Shown: positions 51,670-64,000, counted from the first letter of the stretch. The stretch: DNA of 64,000 nt from Onchocerca volvulus (GCA_000499405.2 HG738138.1:11525208-11589207); one strand, 5' to 3'. Numbers and translations: made by a program. Notes: generated from the sequence alone by a model not told the origin.

Positions 51670-54600
51670 TATATGAAAGTTTTGTATTGATGGCTGAAAT
51701 TTCTGGAATTTGATGTTTATATTGAAAAACATTTGTATTTAAAAAAAAAGAAAAAAAAAAGAGAAGACTTTCATCATTGCGGGATCATGCAAAGAATGAA
51801 TTTTACGATTTACCAAAACTTTGTTGCTGCTTTTTTCTAAGACTGTAATAATAAAATTGAATTGTCTATTTAATTACCATCAAATTTGGACAACTGGATC
51901 AATATATCAATTTCGTTACTTTCGATTTCCGGTAAGCAAACATTGAAAGATAACTATTGCCCCTTTTTTATTTCCGTACCCCTAAATTTTTGAATTATTA
52001 GTCTTCTTTTTTTTTTGCTTATTTTGATAGAAATTATTTTGTTAAGCTTTGAGTAATATTTCGCCGGAAATATAAGACCAACATAAATGATCAAGAGAAA
52101 TGATGATTTATTTGGTATTTTCTTACCCATAGTTAAATTATGCTATTTTTAGTAAGTAGAAATTGCTTCAAAACAATGCTGGATGCTATCAAGAATTCAA
52201 AATTTTTCTAAAACTGTACATTATTTCGAATATTTTTCATTTATCTTTATTAAAAGCAACATTATGATGAGCTATACTTCTTTTTTTTTTGAAATATAAC
52301 TGTGATCAGAATTTCAGAGAGCAATAGATTCCTTTGATTAATAAGCAAAATCACTGAAGCAATTAAAAAAATATATTCACAGATGGGTTATATTTATTTT
52401 TATCATTTCCGCCTCAATTTAATAGCATCAAAATTTATTCGATCTTGATGATACAAAATCAGAATCATAACACAATTTGTAACTATCAACTTCTTTTGCA
52501 TAGATTTAAAATAATTTTTTCTTTTTTATTATTTAGGTTAGCATTTGATTTATACATGTATTATTTGAAATCAATAAAAATTTTTATTAAACGTGACAGT
52601 TAATTGATATCATTAATATTTTCAAATAATTTACCCCAAGAAGCAACATCACAATGGTTCTGATCAGGAAGTTTCCAGTTTATTCGTATTTTCAATTTAT
52701 TTATCTAATTTTTTTATACGGATATAATTATCTTTGAAATGTTTTTGAAGAAATTTTATGTAGATAAATTTAAAAGAAAAAAAGAATGTTGAGAAGCACA
52801 AAGCTCAATTTTTAAGCAGTCTTAAATTTTCTCTTTAAATCAAGCATATCGGAAAGAAAAATAAAGTGCTATTTTGTATCATTTATTATAATTTAATTTA
52901 ATTCGTTTGTTTTCTTAAAATACTCCCCCCCTTTTTTGCATCCTTTTTCGCGCTAATTATCTTTGATGGTATATGTAGATTGAAATGTCATCAACTTTTT
53001 TTTTTTTTTAACAGAGTTTCGTTGTTCAATATTTTCCATTTCTTCTTTTCTTTTTTTTTCTTTTTTTTCATTTCAATTAATCACATAATATTGCATTTAG
53101 TTTTTATTAGCTCTAAACCAGAAAATCATTAGCTTTTGTTTAGCTTATTCGCAATATTATTCTAAAAGAAATATGATATTTAATTTGATATTAAATTCAA
53201 ACTAAAGCATAGGTATCAATGACGGTATGGATTATCCAGTTACAGTATAACATCAATGTATGCTGTTTTCTGCTTTATTTCAATTTCCATTATTTTTGTT
53301 GAGTAGGCATTCATCATTAGAAGTGAGCTTCAATCTTTACGAATTCTGCTTTTTTTTATTTTATGAAACTAAACTGAAAAGGAATGGAATGATTTGAAAT
53401 GAAATTAAGAATTTCTTAGACTTTATCAAAAAATTAGCTTAGTATGAGCAAATAAAGCCTTGTTTTACAACTTTGAGAAATGTTATTACTTGCATCATCT
53501 CATGATTTTAAGAATGCCAATTTATCCATTAATTTCAGTACTTTTAAGTATGCCATTTATGTCTATTTGCTAAATAGCGATTGTCATCCAATGATTTAAT
53601 GAAGCTTCGTTTAGCTACATAGAATACTTCCTTTTTAATTCACAAATTAGATGGAAGTGAATAAGTAAACCGACCAATATTACGTTTAGTAAACAAATTA
53701 ATGCAGTAATAATTTGGATTTAGCAAATAAATTTAATTGATAACTTCTTTTCATACAAGCAAACTTGAATTATTGTATACTTTTTGGATTTCTTTTAATG
53801 AGCAAAAATATGCAAAAAAAAAAAAAAATTATAATCTGATATTAAGTAAAAAAATTACTAGAAAATGTTGAGAATAAGCGAACAAATAAATATTCGTCGT
53901 ATTTATAAGCGAGCTCAACAAGTGAATAAACAACTTTTAAATTACTCCAGTGCTTAAAGTTAATGTTAATCATACGGGTTTTGGTTATTTAGTAATTTGT
54001 GGCCATTTAATTTGATTGCATAGAATCTGCATTTAATGCTATCTGACGATTGCTAGAAGAAAATGGAGCGTGAAAAAAAAAGAGAAGGATTTTCTTTTTT
54101 AATCTTTGTTTTCCAAATTTTGTAGCTTCATGTTGCTAATTATTCAAAATGTCCTTTCCTCTTTTTTCTTTTCTTTTCACTTTCTGTCATAAGAAAAAAC
54201 TTGCAAAAATCCCATAAGATCTGCTGAAAAAAATAAAAAAAATTTATCCCATTTATGGTTATAGATTTCCTGAATATCATCATTTGTTTCATATTTTCGA
54301 CATATTTATTCTTCTTAAAAACAATAATTATAATTTAATTAATTTTAATTGTCTTCGTACGAATTTTTGTAATACTTCAAGTGAATTATAAGGATTAGTA
54401 TTTTATTGCTACACCTTATAACGTTGCTATAATGTATCATGATCCATTGTCATTAAGGGATGTCAAATTAATATTTTGATTCAAGTGCTAAAAGAAAAAG
54501 TTTTATTTCTCGAAATAATCTTGAATTCAGCTACTTAATAAATTAATGCCAATCTAATACAAAAAAGAAAAAAAAGTCATTATGCTATTTTGGTCACGAC

Positions 54601-56918
54601 TTTAGATATGAATTATATTGCGAAATTTATTTGCAAAAATTAATCTTATTTTTTTCTTGTTTTTTCAATTTCGGTACATTTTGCGAAACGAAAGGAAAAG
54701 GCTGATTTTGTGCTATTTGTTTTATTCGATAGGAAGACTTATAAATTTGTTGTTAAAGTTCTGATTGCTTTCCAGAAAACTTTCAGAAATTATTACACAG
54801 AAAAATCTTTTTAGAATAAATTTCAGAAATTGCCCTGAAATCAAGAATGCAATGTAAATGAGAAGCTTCATATCAGACCAATTATAATATCACTTTTTTC
54901 CTTCCTTTCAAATTATAATTAGAGCATATATAAGTAAAATGCAAAACAGAAATTCGTCGTTTGGGATTGCATTGTGGAAATTTTACGATGTAATGTTTCA
55001 CAACATTCATTTCAATTTGATGCTTCAAATCATTGATTTCATTTTCAAAAGTTGTTTTTTTTTTAGTTTTTTGTTTTTATATACCCAAACAAACAAAAAC
55101 AACGTATCTCACAGATGATGAACTTCATTTTTACTTCATTCCTCATTTCTTTTCTGCTATACCTTTTTAATGTTTGTTTATAATTTTCAAAACGCCATAT
55201 GAAACTTCTTCAGCAATCCAAAACAAATTTCCCACATGTTTAGAGATAAATCGACTAAATTTTTAATAAAGAAAATTTTATTGTAAAATTGAGTTTCTCC
55301 TATCTCCTACTCAATTTCAATTTTGATACAGTGTGAAAAAATCAATGATACAGGTGAAAATTTGAACGAGGAGATAAAAATAGCCGAATTATTGAGAGAA
55401 CTGTAGTATTGGAAAAAAAAAAATCGGTGTTATCTTTCTTCCTCCATTAATATTTTTGGCAAATCTCATTAGTTTAGACGAATTTGAATCAAATTTTAAG
55501 TTTAATAATCCATTCAAAGAGAATAATTTAAGAATAATATTAATTGATGTCATAATTTTTTGTCTTTTTATTTCACATAATCTCAAATGATTATTCTGGA
55601 TATCATGAGGAAATTTATTGAACGCAATTAACATACACTTGTTATACATTTATTATATGTCTATTTGTTAGACATTTACTATGCATTTATCAATCTTTTA
55701 ACCAATAATGCATGATCCAAGAAATTTTATTTAGAAACTTTTGCAAATTGTAGGATATGGTATAAGAGGATAACATATTATATGTAACGATGAAGCAATT
55801 TGGTTCAAAAAAAAAAAATATTAGACAAAAGGATTAAAATTATATGATGTTAAGTAACGAATATAAATCATTTTCCTGAAAATTTATTTTATTCTTCCTG
55901 TTAGTAAATGAAAGCTTTAAACATTCAATCAGTAGCAATTTTGCGAAAATTTCTTTTATTTTTTTATGAATTTTAAAATTTCGAAATCTTCCAATTTCTC
56001 TGAAATTTTTGGATCACATTTAAATGGCATTTAAATGCCTAGACTTCTGTTTTTTGCTACATCTGTAAGTAAACAAATATATAAATAAGCAAAAAAGATA
56101 CATATATGAATAAAAAAAATGAATAAGTACATGTATAAATGAAAAAAAAAATAAATTATGTATACGTTTATGTATGAGTGGTATAAATAAGCAGAAATAC
56201 ATATATAAACAAACAAATAATGATATATATATATATATATATAAACAAATGAATAAGGAGATGAATACACATGTATAGATGCATGTATTTTAGTTTAGCA
56301 TTTTAGATGAAACACTGATGAGTTGAATTTGAGGGTAAGTCAGTAACTGGCGGGCAATGGCTCCGTGTCATTTAAATCTATTCATTTCAACTATTTTCTC
56401 TTTTCTAACCTCACATTCCGATCTTCTATTCTTCGCAAATGCTATCCGCTTGTTGTGACAAGCATTGCTAATATTGGTGCGTTCAACAATTTGCTTTACA
56501 TCAAATATGCCTAATTAATAATAACTCACACATTATTCTTTGATATAAAACGAATCATCTCATTCAGATATGATAGCACGATGCTGTTGGAATTCTTAAA
56601 TGAATTTGATCCAAGGATTAAATCATATTGTCATATAGAATTTCTTTTTACCTATAGTTATAATTTTTAAGTAAAATGAAAAGTTAAATTCTCCTTTTTG
56701 GATTATTCATGCATTGGAAATAATCGATAATATGCTATACATCATATCAAGAATAAAAAAACATATCGTGATACTAATAAATAGTTAAATATTTTCAATT
56801 TGATGCTCTTTTAATCATAACGTTTGCAAATAATAATTGCTGTCGTTGTATGTGTCATTTATATTACATCATTTAAATTTCAATTTAAATATTACAAAAT
56901 CAAAATCCTATTTTTTAG

Positions 56919-57143
56919 CCCTGCAGTCGACAGTTTCATTAATACAACGCTGTGTGGTGGTCACCCGTCAGGTGGATGGCTACGGCCTCACTGTAACAGG
57001 TGATCACCCGGTATTTGTTCATACTGTTAAACCTAACGGTGCTGCATTTTATGCTGGTGTTAGGCAGGGTGATAAAATTTTAAAAGTTAATGGAATGCCT
57101 GTTACTGCTTCTAATCATCTCGAAGTGGTCCGAATGATTTCCG
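56919..57143 (+). CDS. rhgf-1: RhoGEF exon: PDZ domain, main part
   Basis: Follows TATTTTTTAG and enters with two lead bases. Reads LQSTVSLIQRCVVVTRQVDG, GYGLTVTGDHPVFV, GAAFYAGVRQGDKILKVNG and SNHLEVVRMIS, the PDZ fold from the first strand to the peptide-binding helix. Donor GTAAAT, phase 1. Confidence 0.95.
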
Positions 57144-60100
57144 GTAAATTTTTATGCTTTTTTAAAATCGTCCAATGATATTCTTCTTTTTCTTATGGAT
57201 GCAAAGTTTAAATGATTATACTCTTTCTCAGGTTCAAAGTTCTTTAAAATTCAATATTATTGCTTAGTTTCGGCTTGAAGAGAACATATAAGCGATTAAT
57301 AATTATAGTAATAAGTCTTAATTCTAATTGCATTCTTGTAAAAGTTGAACTAAAATTCACGAGGGACTAATTTCTGATGAAAGTGTTCGTTCTATTTGAC
57401 ACAAATCCTTTAAATGTTATCTTGTGGTATTGCAAACAATGTTAGCTTTATACATAAAATATTGAAAAGAATGCGAAAATATATGGATTTATATGTCCAT
57501 CATTACTATTTAGTACTATTTATTTTGTTCATTTTATCGTTTATAATTTCATACATTATTTTACGGTTTAAATTGTAGAATTTCGTTTAATTAAATTTTA
57601 TTCAAATTCTAGTACTTTTAGTTTAAAACAATCTAAAATTCATCCCTATGAATATGAAAAATGTTGACAAAGTCGGAAAGGAACATCTTTCATCGAAAAT
57701 TGCAAAACGTAATCAATAATCTCAGAAATTCTAATAAATCTAAGCAATTATAAAAATATTTTCATTTTATTCTACTTTTCACATAAGCTATAAGTAAGTT
57801 TTACATAAGCTATGATTAATTCGTAGCGAATGTAATGACGGTTTCCGAGTACGAATTTCTTTTCCGGGTTATATCACTTTTATCTTCTTTCCATGTTTCT
57901 AGATGATTAACTAGAATAATTACAGGTAAATCATCCCTTACTCTCGAATTTCTTCATAAAAATTGCCTTCGCTTATTACTGTTATCAAAACTTATGTTTA
58001 TTTTTGAATGTTATTCAGTTTTATTTTCTTCCTTTTTGAATTTAAATATTTCTAAAGACAAAAATTTTCTTGCAGATGATTATGATTTTACTGATTTTTT
58101 TTTTTCAATATTTTATCCTCTTATCTTGCTGAATTCTATAAATTTCAGATTATCTAAGAAAGTAATTATTAGGAAATTTAAAAATTTGTTTTGATTCCAT
58201 TCTCATTTGATCACTTTACTTTTTTTTCTTCAGCACCAACATTTTAAATAACAAAATTTCACAATCATGCGGTAACTTTCTGCTACTATTTAAGTGTTTA
58301 TGGCAAGTCTCATTTTATTTAGCTTTTATTTAAGTTTTTGAAGCATAGTCGCCAAAAAGCTTTCGTCTCAAACATATTTTATATTTCAAACATATTCAGC
58401 AAACATATGTTTGCTGAATTTTTTTGAGCAGCTTACAGCCAGATGGCAAAGGCATCATTCGTCCTTCAAATTTACTAGGATTTTAAAATTCAATAAAAGT
58501 CATCATTTCCAAATTTCCGCCTATGAAATTTTTGATCCCTTTAATTTTTCTTATTTTTCAGCTTTTTTTTTTTTTTTTTTTAGATCTATATTGTTATTAT
58601 TGGACATTGCACATTTACAGATAAAACTATTGGCTTCACTTTTCTTGCTTTAAATTTTAATTGGACAATATTTCCAAATCTTTCCTAAAAAATTATGACA
58701 GTCCCGATTAATTTCGAAGTGAAGTTTGTGCGAATATTTCTTTGATTAAAATATTTCCAGAATTGATAAAGATTTATTCATCAGAATTTGATTATAATTT
58801 TGCTTTTTTTTTCATCAGGAGGTCAAACAGTGGCGCTAACGTTACTGGGACCACCTCCGGAACCTGTTACGATAGATGTTCGTGAAGTTCTACAAATGCA
58901 AGCTCATGAAAGCAAACCAGTTATTAGTGAACCTATACTCATTGAGGTATGTTTTACTGAAAAAAAAGAATAATTCAAAACGATTAGAATCAAAGTTTTT
59001 TTTTAAACGATCATTTTTTTTTCTTTTTGGAAAAAGATTTCAAAACAACTTAAAGCGAAATTTGCATAGCTAAGAAGCATTAAATCGAAAAGATTTGCGC
59101 AGAAAAATTTTGTGATTCGACCAGCACTTCTTCTTCCGAAATAGAAAATTCTTTCTTATATTTTCTATTTTAATAAAAATCGAAAAAAAAAAAGAAGAAA
59201 TTTTAAAGAATTACGCCATACTGCAAATAATGCAAATAATTTTTAATTTTTAGAAAATTGAATTTCAGAATGAGCGGAAAGAAGAATGGAAGCGAAAACG
59301 CGTGAAAATTATTAGGCAAATGTTGGAAGAGGAACGTCGGCATGTCGAAGTAAAGAGAAAAAACGCTATTTTTTTTTTTTTTCTTCAAATGAAAAAGCGT
59401 AAAGGAATTTCTTCCATTTACTTAAAGTAAATTAACTGTTTTAAGAATTTTTGCCAAAAAGTTGAATAATTAAAATTTGAAAGTTACGATAAGCTTAGCT
59501 CAAATTTCCTTTGTTTTAGTGAATATTTAATTAGTCAGAATTATTTTAAATAATTTTCAAAAGTTTTTGCAAAAATTTTGTGTAAAATTATCATTTAGAA
59601 ATTTAATTATTATTTTCAATTTTCATACTATAATAGTAAAGTATAGAAAGTCGATTCAAGTAAATTGTTTTATATTGCATCAGAATGCATCGATTTTCAA
59701 AGATGGATTAAAAAATTAACGTTTGTTTGCACGAACAGTGATTTGCACATAAAAAAGAGAAAAAACTTGTCATTTGATCAAACAAATGTAAGATACTGAC
59801 CATACAGTATTCGATACTATATGATTTGAACTGTAATTGATAACTCTGAGAGATATTAGGTGTCGGAATACCTTCCAGGTGATGCAGGTCAGGTACTTGA
59901 TATCAGGTGCATAACGCTTACCTTTTAATTCGTCTATTTTCGTCCATATGCTGATAATACCCAAGTTGACTAATTATCATATTGTCCAGTATCCTTAGAA
60001 TTTCCGGAAATTTTTCCCGCTATATTTTAATATTGCTAAAAACTTACCGTTCTTAATTTGCATTAAATCAATCAAATCATATATTCATGAATTAACCAAA

Positions 60101-61674
60101 AAAAAAAAAAAAAAAAAAATGCCGTAGTTTGAATTGATTTCAAGATTGTAGAGAAATAAAAACTGGAGGAAGAAATTAAAATTTATGTTTGAAAGCCTGA
60201 GAAAAAAAAAGGAAATTTTAAATAATTTTTTCCTGGCCAACTTTATTGGATGTTTTATTTGAAGAGCTTACGCGAAACTTCGGTGGAAGGAATCCAATTG
60301 GAACGTGCTTTACAGCGTATTGAAAGTTTGCAAAATCAACTCAGAAATATAGAACCCATTGTAACTCAGGTAATTTTGGAATTTGCTGGAAGATTATTGG
60401 ATGTTATTAATGTAGTAAATTAGTTCAGCGAGATAAAATATGCGTAGATCGTTATGAAACAAAGCGATAAAATATAGTTAAATGTTTTTCGTTTTTTTTC
60501 TCCCTTTTTTTTCCCAATTTTAATCAGATATTGAAGAAACTTTGTTTTAATCTAGGTTAGATTAGGTAGAAAGTGAATCGAATTTGAGTTGATTGTATTT
60601 GATGATAATATGTGGTTTGCTTTCTACGCTACAAAATGAAAAAGCGAGAAATAGATTAGCAAACTGATTTGAAAATGTGGTAATAATGGAATGAGAATAT
60701 ATAAAGTTGTGGAAGAAAAAAAAAAAAAAAAGAAAGAAAAAACCCTTTCAGGCTAAAATAAAAATTGGCCAAATCATTATTTTTTTTTTTCTTGATCATA
60801 TGACCGCGCATGCGATTGTATCGCTTTAATTTAGGCCTTAAAAAGTTTTGTTGCAAAGAAAGAGGAAAGTCATGTTTTCTCTGAATTTCACAATCTTCTC
60901 CAAAGCCTAATTTTTGGCAGTAGCCAATCGTAATCCTGTACTTCCGGAAGGTTCATTACACAATTTTTTTTTGAGGAAATAAGTTCATTATGCAATTTTT
61001 TCGCGAAAATACATCAAGATTAAAATGATATCTGTCATTTAGAATATTTTAATGCTTTTAATATATGGATCGATGTATTGATTTTTTTATGTTTTGGCAT
61101 GAAATTTCAGGATATTTTGGAAGAATTAAAAAAGTAGTGAGCTACTAATAAATGATAATATGAAATATCAAGAGATGAGAAATAAGGAAAGTGGGAAAAG
61201 ATTTGAGGAGAGAAAAAAAAGAATCAGGAGATTTTGTTTATCGATAATATTTCTTTAAAGCATTTTGGGAACGAAATACTCCAGGGAATTTTCCATGCAA
61301 AAATTACAACCGTATTTATATGCCACGCGCAGTTGTTAAAAGAATCAGGAAAATTCAGTCTCATTGGTTAACTTCGCTTTCGAAAACAAAAATTTTGAAA
61401 AAGCAAAGCAATTTCTCTTCACCCTTTTATCATCCCATCCTATGACAAAGTCAATCGTCAACTTCCCCATCATTTCCCACAATTTGTCGTCGCTTTTCTT
61501 CTTTTTTTTTCATTTTCCACAGTCTTAAAAGACATTTCTTCCATTAAGTTATGCAGAGGTTTTTCGTATAAAAATGAGAACTTTTATTTTTTAAAAGTTT
61601 CTTTCTGTCTTGGAAGCCATATTTCTTTTCATTAACCGTCATCACTCTTATCACTTTTTATTTCTTTTTTATTC

Positions 61675-61717
<43 letters not shown>

Positions 61718-64000
61718 TCTTTTTTGTTGCATTTATCATTGCTAATCTTCTATCAGAAATTAATGTATCATTTAGGAAAAATGGACGGTAAATAGTGGTA
61801 TGCATTTTGTTCATCCGGTGGAAATTATCGCTATGGAAGAAGAAACAGATGATGATGGATCCGAAATCCCGTTTAATGTTAGTTTATTATCGCTATTAAT
61901 TTTATTTTATTTATCTGCTCAATATTCCGATCACTTTTATTTAGATCATTACCAACAGTTGCTTTTTTCATTTATATTAAAGCTATAAAATTGAAATCAT
62001 TTATGCATGTTAGAAATTTGTTTTTTAAAATTTAGTTTAAAATTTATTAAAATTATAGTAAACTTTTCATGTTCTCTTCTCATTCATCTTCTGTTTTTTT
62101 ATTTCTTTTCGTTATCCTTTTTTTTTCTTTGCGCCTTATAAGTTTTGCGACGAAAATGATATTCGCTTGCATTCATCCAGATTAAGTTTCAAGTACCACA
62201 AACTTTTGATATTTTAGCTATACTATTTATTTGGATAATAAATACACATTTTACTTCTATTTTGCATAGATGACAAATTATAATTTGATACACTTACAAA
62301 ATCTACATATAAATTATGTTAATTGATGAGGACAAATTACTTCTCTTGCCAAAATCCATGCTTGTTTTTCACTAACAAACAATTCTTTTCGATAAAAAAA
62401 AGAAACACGAATGAAAATCTAAGCTATTAGAAAAAAGTGTTTTTTTAATTTTGAAAATTATCTAGTCTTTAAAAAAAAAAAATTTGACCTTCTCAAATGA
62501 AAATTCAAAATTTCTTAAATGACAGATTAAAAAAGACATGTTTATTAAAGTGATAACATATTACTGAAACAATTTAGATGAGATAAGATGATCCGTTCTT
62601 CATCAAAGATATTCACTTATCAAAAATCCTAAGAAATATATTGAAATCTTAATTTCAGAAATTTTCAAAAATGAAATTGTGCAAAATGAATTTTTTCTCC
62701 GTATTTCACATGATTTTGTTCTTTTTGTTCTTATTATCCGGTTGTTGTTGTTTTATAATGTTCTTGGCATGTTTTTGTTTTTTTCGAATATTTACACCTA
62801 CTTTTTAAAAATTTCTCTCAACTAAAGATCTTTGCTTGTTTATAGATAAAATGTTTTTTATTCATTGAGTGGGATTTTATTTTCAGCTTGAAGCTCAGGG
62901 ACCCTTCTTAAATTTCGCTGACCTCAAAACGCGCCCGGCTCATCTGGCCGCTTTTATCAACTATCTCTTAGCAAACGCCAATCCAAGCAGTGTAGTATGA
63001 TTTTAATCGCTTTCTATAAATAATGAAAATTTCAATTTTATTTTTTATTTGCATTTTCCATTATAAATTAACTTTTTTAATCATATATTTATAAAAGATT
63101 TTTAATTGTTCATTTATATTTGTAATCAATTATTTATAAAAAATTTAATTTCTAAGAAATTTCAGTTTTTTTATCTGATTACGGACGCTTATCAAAATTC
63201 ATATGCTGCTCCAAAAGATTTACGAAAATGGGCCTATGAAATTTTTTCTACCTTTCTGATACCGAACTCTCCGCTCTCCTGGGACAATATTGATCAGTCA
63301 TTGATTCAAAGCATAGATAAGGTTTGGTTTCTTTTTTTTTTTTTTCAATCATATGATTTGTGAGCTTTCTTTTTTTCTTAAACTTAATTTTGATATTTGA
63401 AAACTGATATAGTTCTATTTAGGTATTGGCAGCAACTGTGCATGCAACGGATAATGATATAGATCAACTTATAATGATATTTAGTTTAGCGAGAAAGAAA
63501 TCGCTTGATGATATCAATGAACATCTAGCTGATTTTCGTCAAAAACGTCTCATAGGTTCTTAATTTGATGCAGTTATTTTCGGTTAATGCAAAAAAAAAA
63601 AGCTAGATGAGTTATACATTTCGAAAAAGATGAATTACAATTTTTAGGCTTCATAAATCGCAACAAATATGCGAAAACGCAATTCATTACTTCCAAGATA
63701 TGGACGTATTTCTGAATTTACTAGTCAGTCGAGATTATTCTATTATTATTCTCATATATTATTTAACATTCTTCCCCTTTCTTTTGTAGCAGAAAAGTCT
63801 CGATCTATATTTCCAATATTTCCAATTTTGTTGAATCTAATTTGGGATTATCACTCTTTGATAACTTCTTCGAAATTTTCTATTGTATTAATTAAATATA
63901 TACATGGACATTCTAGAAATTTAGAATCCCTAAAGCGGTAAATGCATACTTTTGAAATTCTATTTCGTTAGGAAAAGCAAACCGACTGACATCATTTTGT
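56919..64000 (+). CDS. rhgf-1: PDZ-RGS Rho guanine nucleotide exchange factor (PDZ-RhoGEF/LARG family), partial
   Basis: Ten exons in consistent phase: 56919-57143, 58819-58946, 59269-59349, 60265-60369, 61776-61877, 62887-62994, 63166-63321, 63423-63555, 63790-63937, 63972 to the edge (about 405 codons). Domains in order: PDZ (QRCVVV, the GYGLTV binding loop, GVRQGDKILKVNG, NHLEVVRMI), a charged coiled coil, an acidic linker, then the LARG-type RGS domain (DLKTRPAHLAAFI, FFYLITDAYQ, LADFRQKRLIG). These match ARHGEF11/12 block for block. That family binds activated G-alpha-12/13 through the RGS domain and activates RhoA through DH-PH, which lies beyond 64000 here. The PDZ exon has no start codon; a candidate first exon is at 44598-44616. 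The nematode rhgf-1 name rests on domain order. Confidence 0.92.
57144..58818 (+). other. RhoGEF intron, 1,675 bp
   Basis: AT-rich. ORFs at 57994-58194 and 58411-58653 are unsupported. Confidence 0.8.
58819..58946 (+). CDS. rhgf-1: RhoGEF exon: end of PDZ domain
   Basis: GGQTVALTLLGPPPEPVTI is the last PDZ strand, followed by a linker to EPILIE. Acceptor TTCATCAG, donor GTATGT, phase 0. Confidence 0.92.
59269..59349 (+). CDS. rhgf-1: RhoGEF exon: coiled coil, part 1
   Basis: 27 codons: NERKEEWKRKRVKIIRQMLE then EERRHVE. Parallels the VEILRKMLQKEQERL helix after the PDZ of ARHGEF12. Acceptor AATTTCAG, donor GTAAAG. Confidence 0.88.
59350..60264 (+). other. RhoGEF intron, 915 bp
   Basis: AT-rich, ending in an unusual acceptor, TTTATTTGAAG. 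Contains a 20-nt A run near 60100. Confidence 0.75.
60265..60369 (+). CDS. rhgf-1: RhoGEF exon: coiled coil, part 2
   Basis: SLRETSVEGIQLERALQRIE then SLQNQLRNIEPIVTQ, a heptad-like helix matching the PQLQEQL region of ARHGEF12. Phase 0 both sides; donor GTAATT. Confidence 0.85.
60370..61775 (+). other. RhoGEF intron, 1,406 bp
   Basis: Holds a possible alternative microexon at 61111-61134 and a 40-nt T run at 61677-61716 just before the acceptor. Confidence 0.75.
61677..61716. repeat. Poly(T) tract, 40 nt
   Basis: Lies 60 nt upstream of the acceptor of the acidic-linker exon, so its length could affect splicing. Confidence 0.9.
61776..61877 (+). CDS. rhgf-1: RhoGEF exon: acidic linker
   Basis: EKWTVNSGMHFVHPVEIIAM then EEETDDDGSEIPFN. 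The ME-rich acidic stretch corresponds to IIGAEDDDF just before the RGS domain of ARHGEF12. Acceptor TCATTTAG, donor GTTAGT, phase 0. Confidence 0.85.
61878..62886 (+). other. RhoGEF intron, 1,009 bp
   Basis: AT-rich; nothing else seen. Confidence 0.8.
62887..62994 (+). CDS. rhgf-1: RhoGEF exon: RGS domain start
   Basis: FLNFADLKTRPAHLAAFINY then LLANANPSSV; the LKxRPAHLAxF motif is the hallmark of LARG-type RGS domains. Two in-frame donors, 62992 (GTAGTA) and 62995 (GTATGA), differ by one Val. Family spacing favours including it. Confidence 0.92.
63166..63321 (+). CDS. rhgf-1: RhoGEF exon: RGS domain, middle
   Basis: FFYLITDAYQNSYAAPKDLR, KWAYEIFSTFLIPNSPLSW and DQSLIQSIDK. Acceptor AATTTCAG, donor GTTTGG, phase 0. 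Confidence 0.92.
63423..63555 (+). CDS. rhgf-1: RhoGEF exon: RGS domain, helices
   Basis: Ends DINEHLADFRQKRLI, matching the QRHLEDFRQKRSMG motif of ARHGEF12. Acceptor TATTTAG, donor GTTCTT, phase 1. Confidence 0.92.
63790..63937 (+). CDS. rhgf-1: RhoGEF exon: RGS domain end
   Basis: Phase-correct exon ending SIVLIKYIHGHSRNLESLKR before donor GTAAAT. The tail fits the VILMYMKHLG...EPRNLEHKRG helix of ARHGEF12; the first half (SIFPIFPILLNLIW) is less conserved. Acceptor TTTTGTAG. Confidence 0.75.
63972..64000 (+). CDS. rhgf-1: RhoGEF exon, cut by the window edge
   Basis: After TTTCGTTAG, one base completes an Arg, then KSKPTDIIL. The basic start corresponds to the KRGRIGFLP segment after the RGS domain. 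Confidence 0.65.

Larger units (their letters stand above)
44621..56918. other. Long non-coding stretch upstream of the RhoGEF PDZ exon
   Basis: No supported exon. It may be the first intron of the RhoGEF gene (12.3 kb) or intergenic plus promoter DNA. Contents: a 30-bp minisatellite (47061-47170), a G-rich run (47658-47683), a perfect hairpin (51624-51668), many T tracts and a (TA)n at about 56222-56242. A GC-richer patch at 56330-56500 has a 33-codon ORF starting MAPCHLNLF that I do not trust. Confidence 0.4.

Noticed and set aside
56302..56329. Short stretch between TTTTAG and a perfect GTAAGT donor, with ATG
   Set aside because: All three frames contain stops, so it cannot be a coding first exon of the RhoGEF; a non-coding exon stays possible.
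1..64000. tRNA, rRNA, CRISPR or bacterial defence loci
   Set aside because: No tRNA T-loop boxes, rRNA-like GC-rich blocks or regularly spaced repeats were seen; the DNA is nuclear animal sequence.

Overview
The window is AT-rich, intron-rich animal DNA. The dense A/T tracts, small exons with T-rich acceptors ending in TTTTCAG or TTTGCAG, and two genes matching known metazoan families suggest a nematode, plausibly a clade III (filarial-like) one. The organism is inferred from composition and gene structure, not from a marker gene. There is no sign of bacterial or organellar sequence.

Layout, left to right. At 84-237 (+) lies the last coding exon of an unrecognised gene that begins outside the window. 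From about 5,306 to 12,268 (-) is the 5' part of a second unrecognised gene: a clean first coding exon and a phase-compatible 51-nt exon 6.7 kb away. From 12.8 to 23.4 kb I see only AT-rich intergenic DNA with long homopolymers and small repeats. From 23,438 to 29,834 (-) is a complete 17-exon gene that I assembled exon by exon. It encodes a predicted 751-residue Rab GTPase-activating protein orthologous to TBC1D16, with both catalytic finger residues intact. From about 32.9 to 35.8 kb (+) is a decayed Helitron with frameshifts, an internal insertion and an inverted copy of part of its own helicase. At 37.7-38.0 kb (-) are coding-like fragments in several frames, probably a pseudogene. From 38 to 56.9 kb the sequence is mostly non-coding, with a GC-richer island near 41.5-41.9 kb, GA/CT tracts, G-rich runs, a 30-bp minisatellite and a 58-codon ORF. 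From 56,919 to the right edge (+) are ten exons of a PDZ-RGS Rho guanine nucleotide exchange factor (PDZ-RhoGEF/LARG family, nematode rhgf-1). The catalytic DH-PH part lies beyond the window.

The two recognised genes are separate signalling regulators. The TBC protein should switch off Rab GTPases in endosomal traffic. The RhoGEF should couple G-alpha-12/13 to Rho. Nothing suggests an operon. I found no tRNA, rRNA, CRISPR array or bacterial-type system. The points most worth checking are a GC-AG intron in the TBC gene, its unstable poly-Asp exon, a 12-kb candidate first intron and a possible poison exon in the RhoGEF gene, the fold-back Helitron, and the 37.8-kb fragments.
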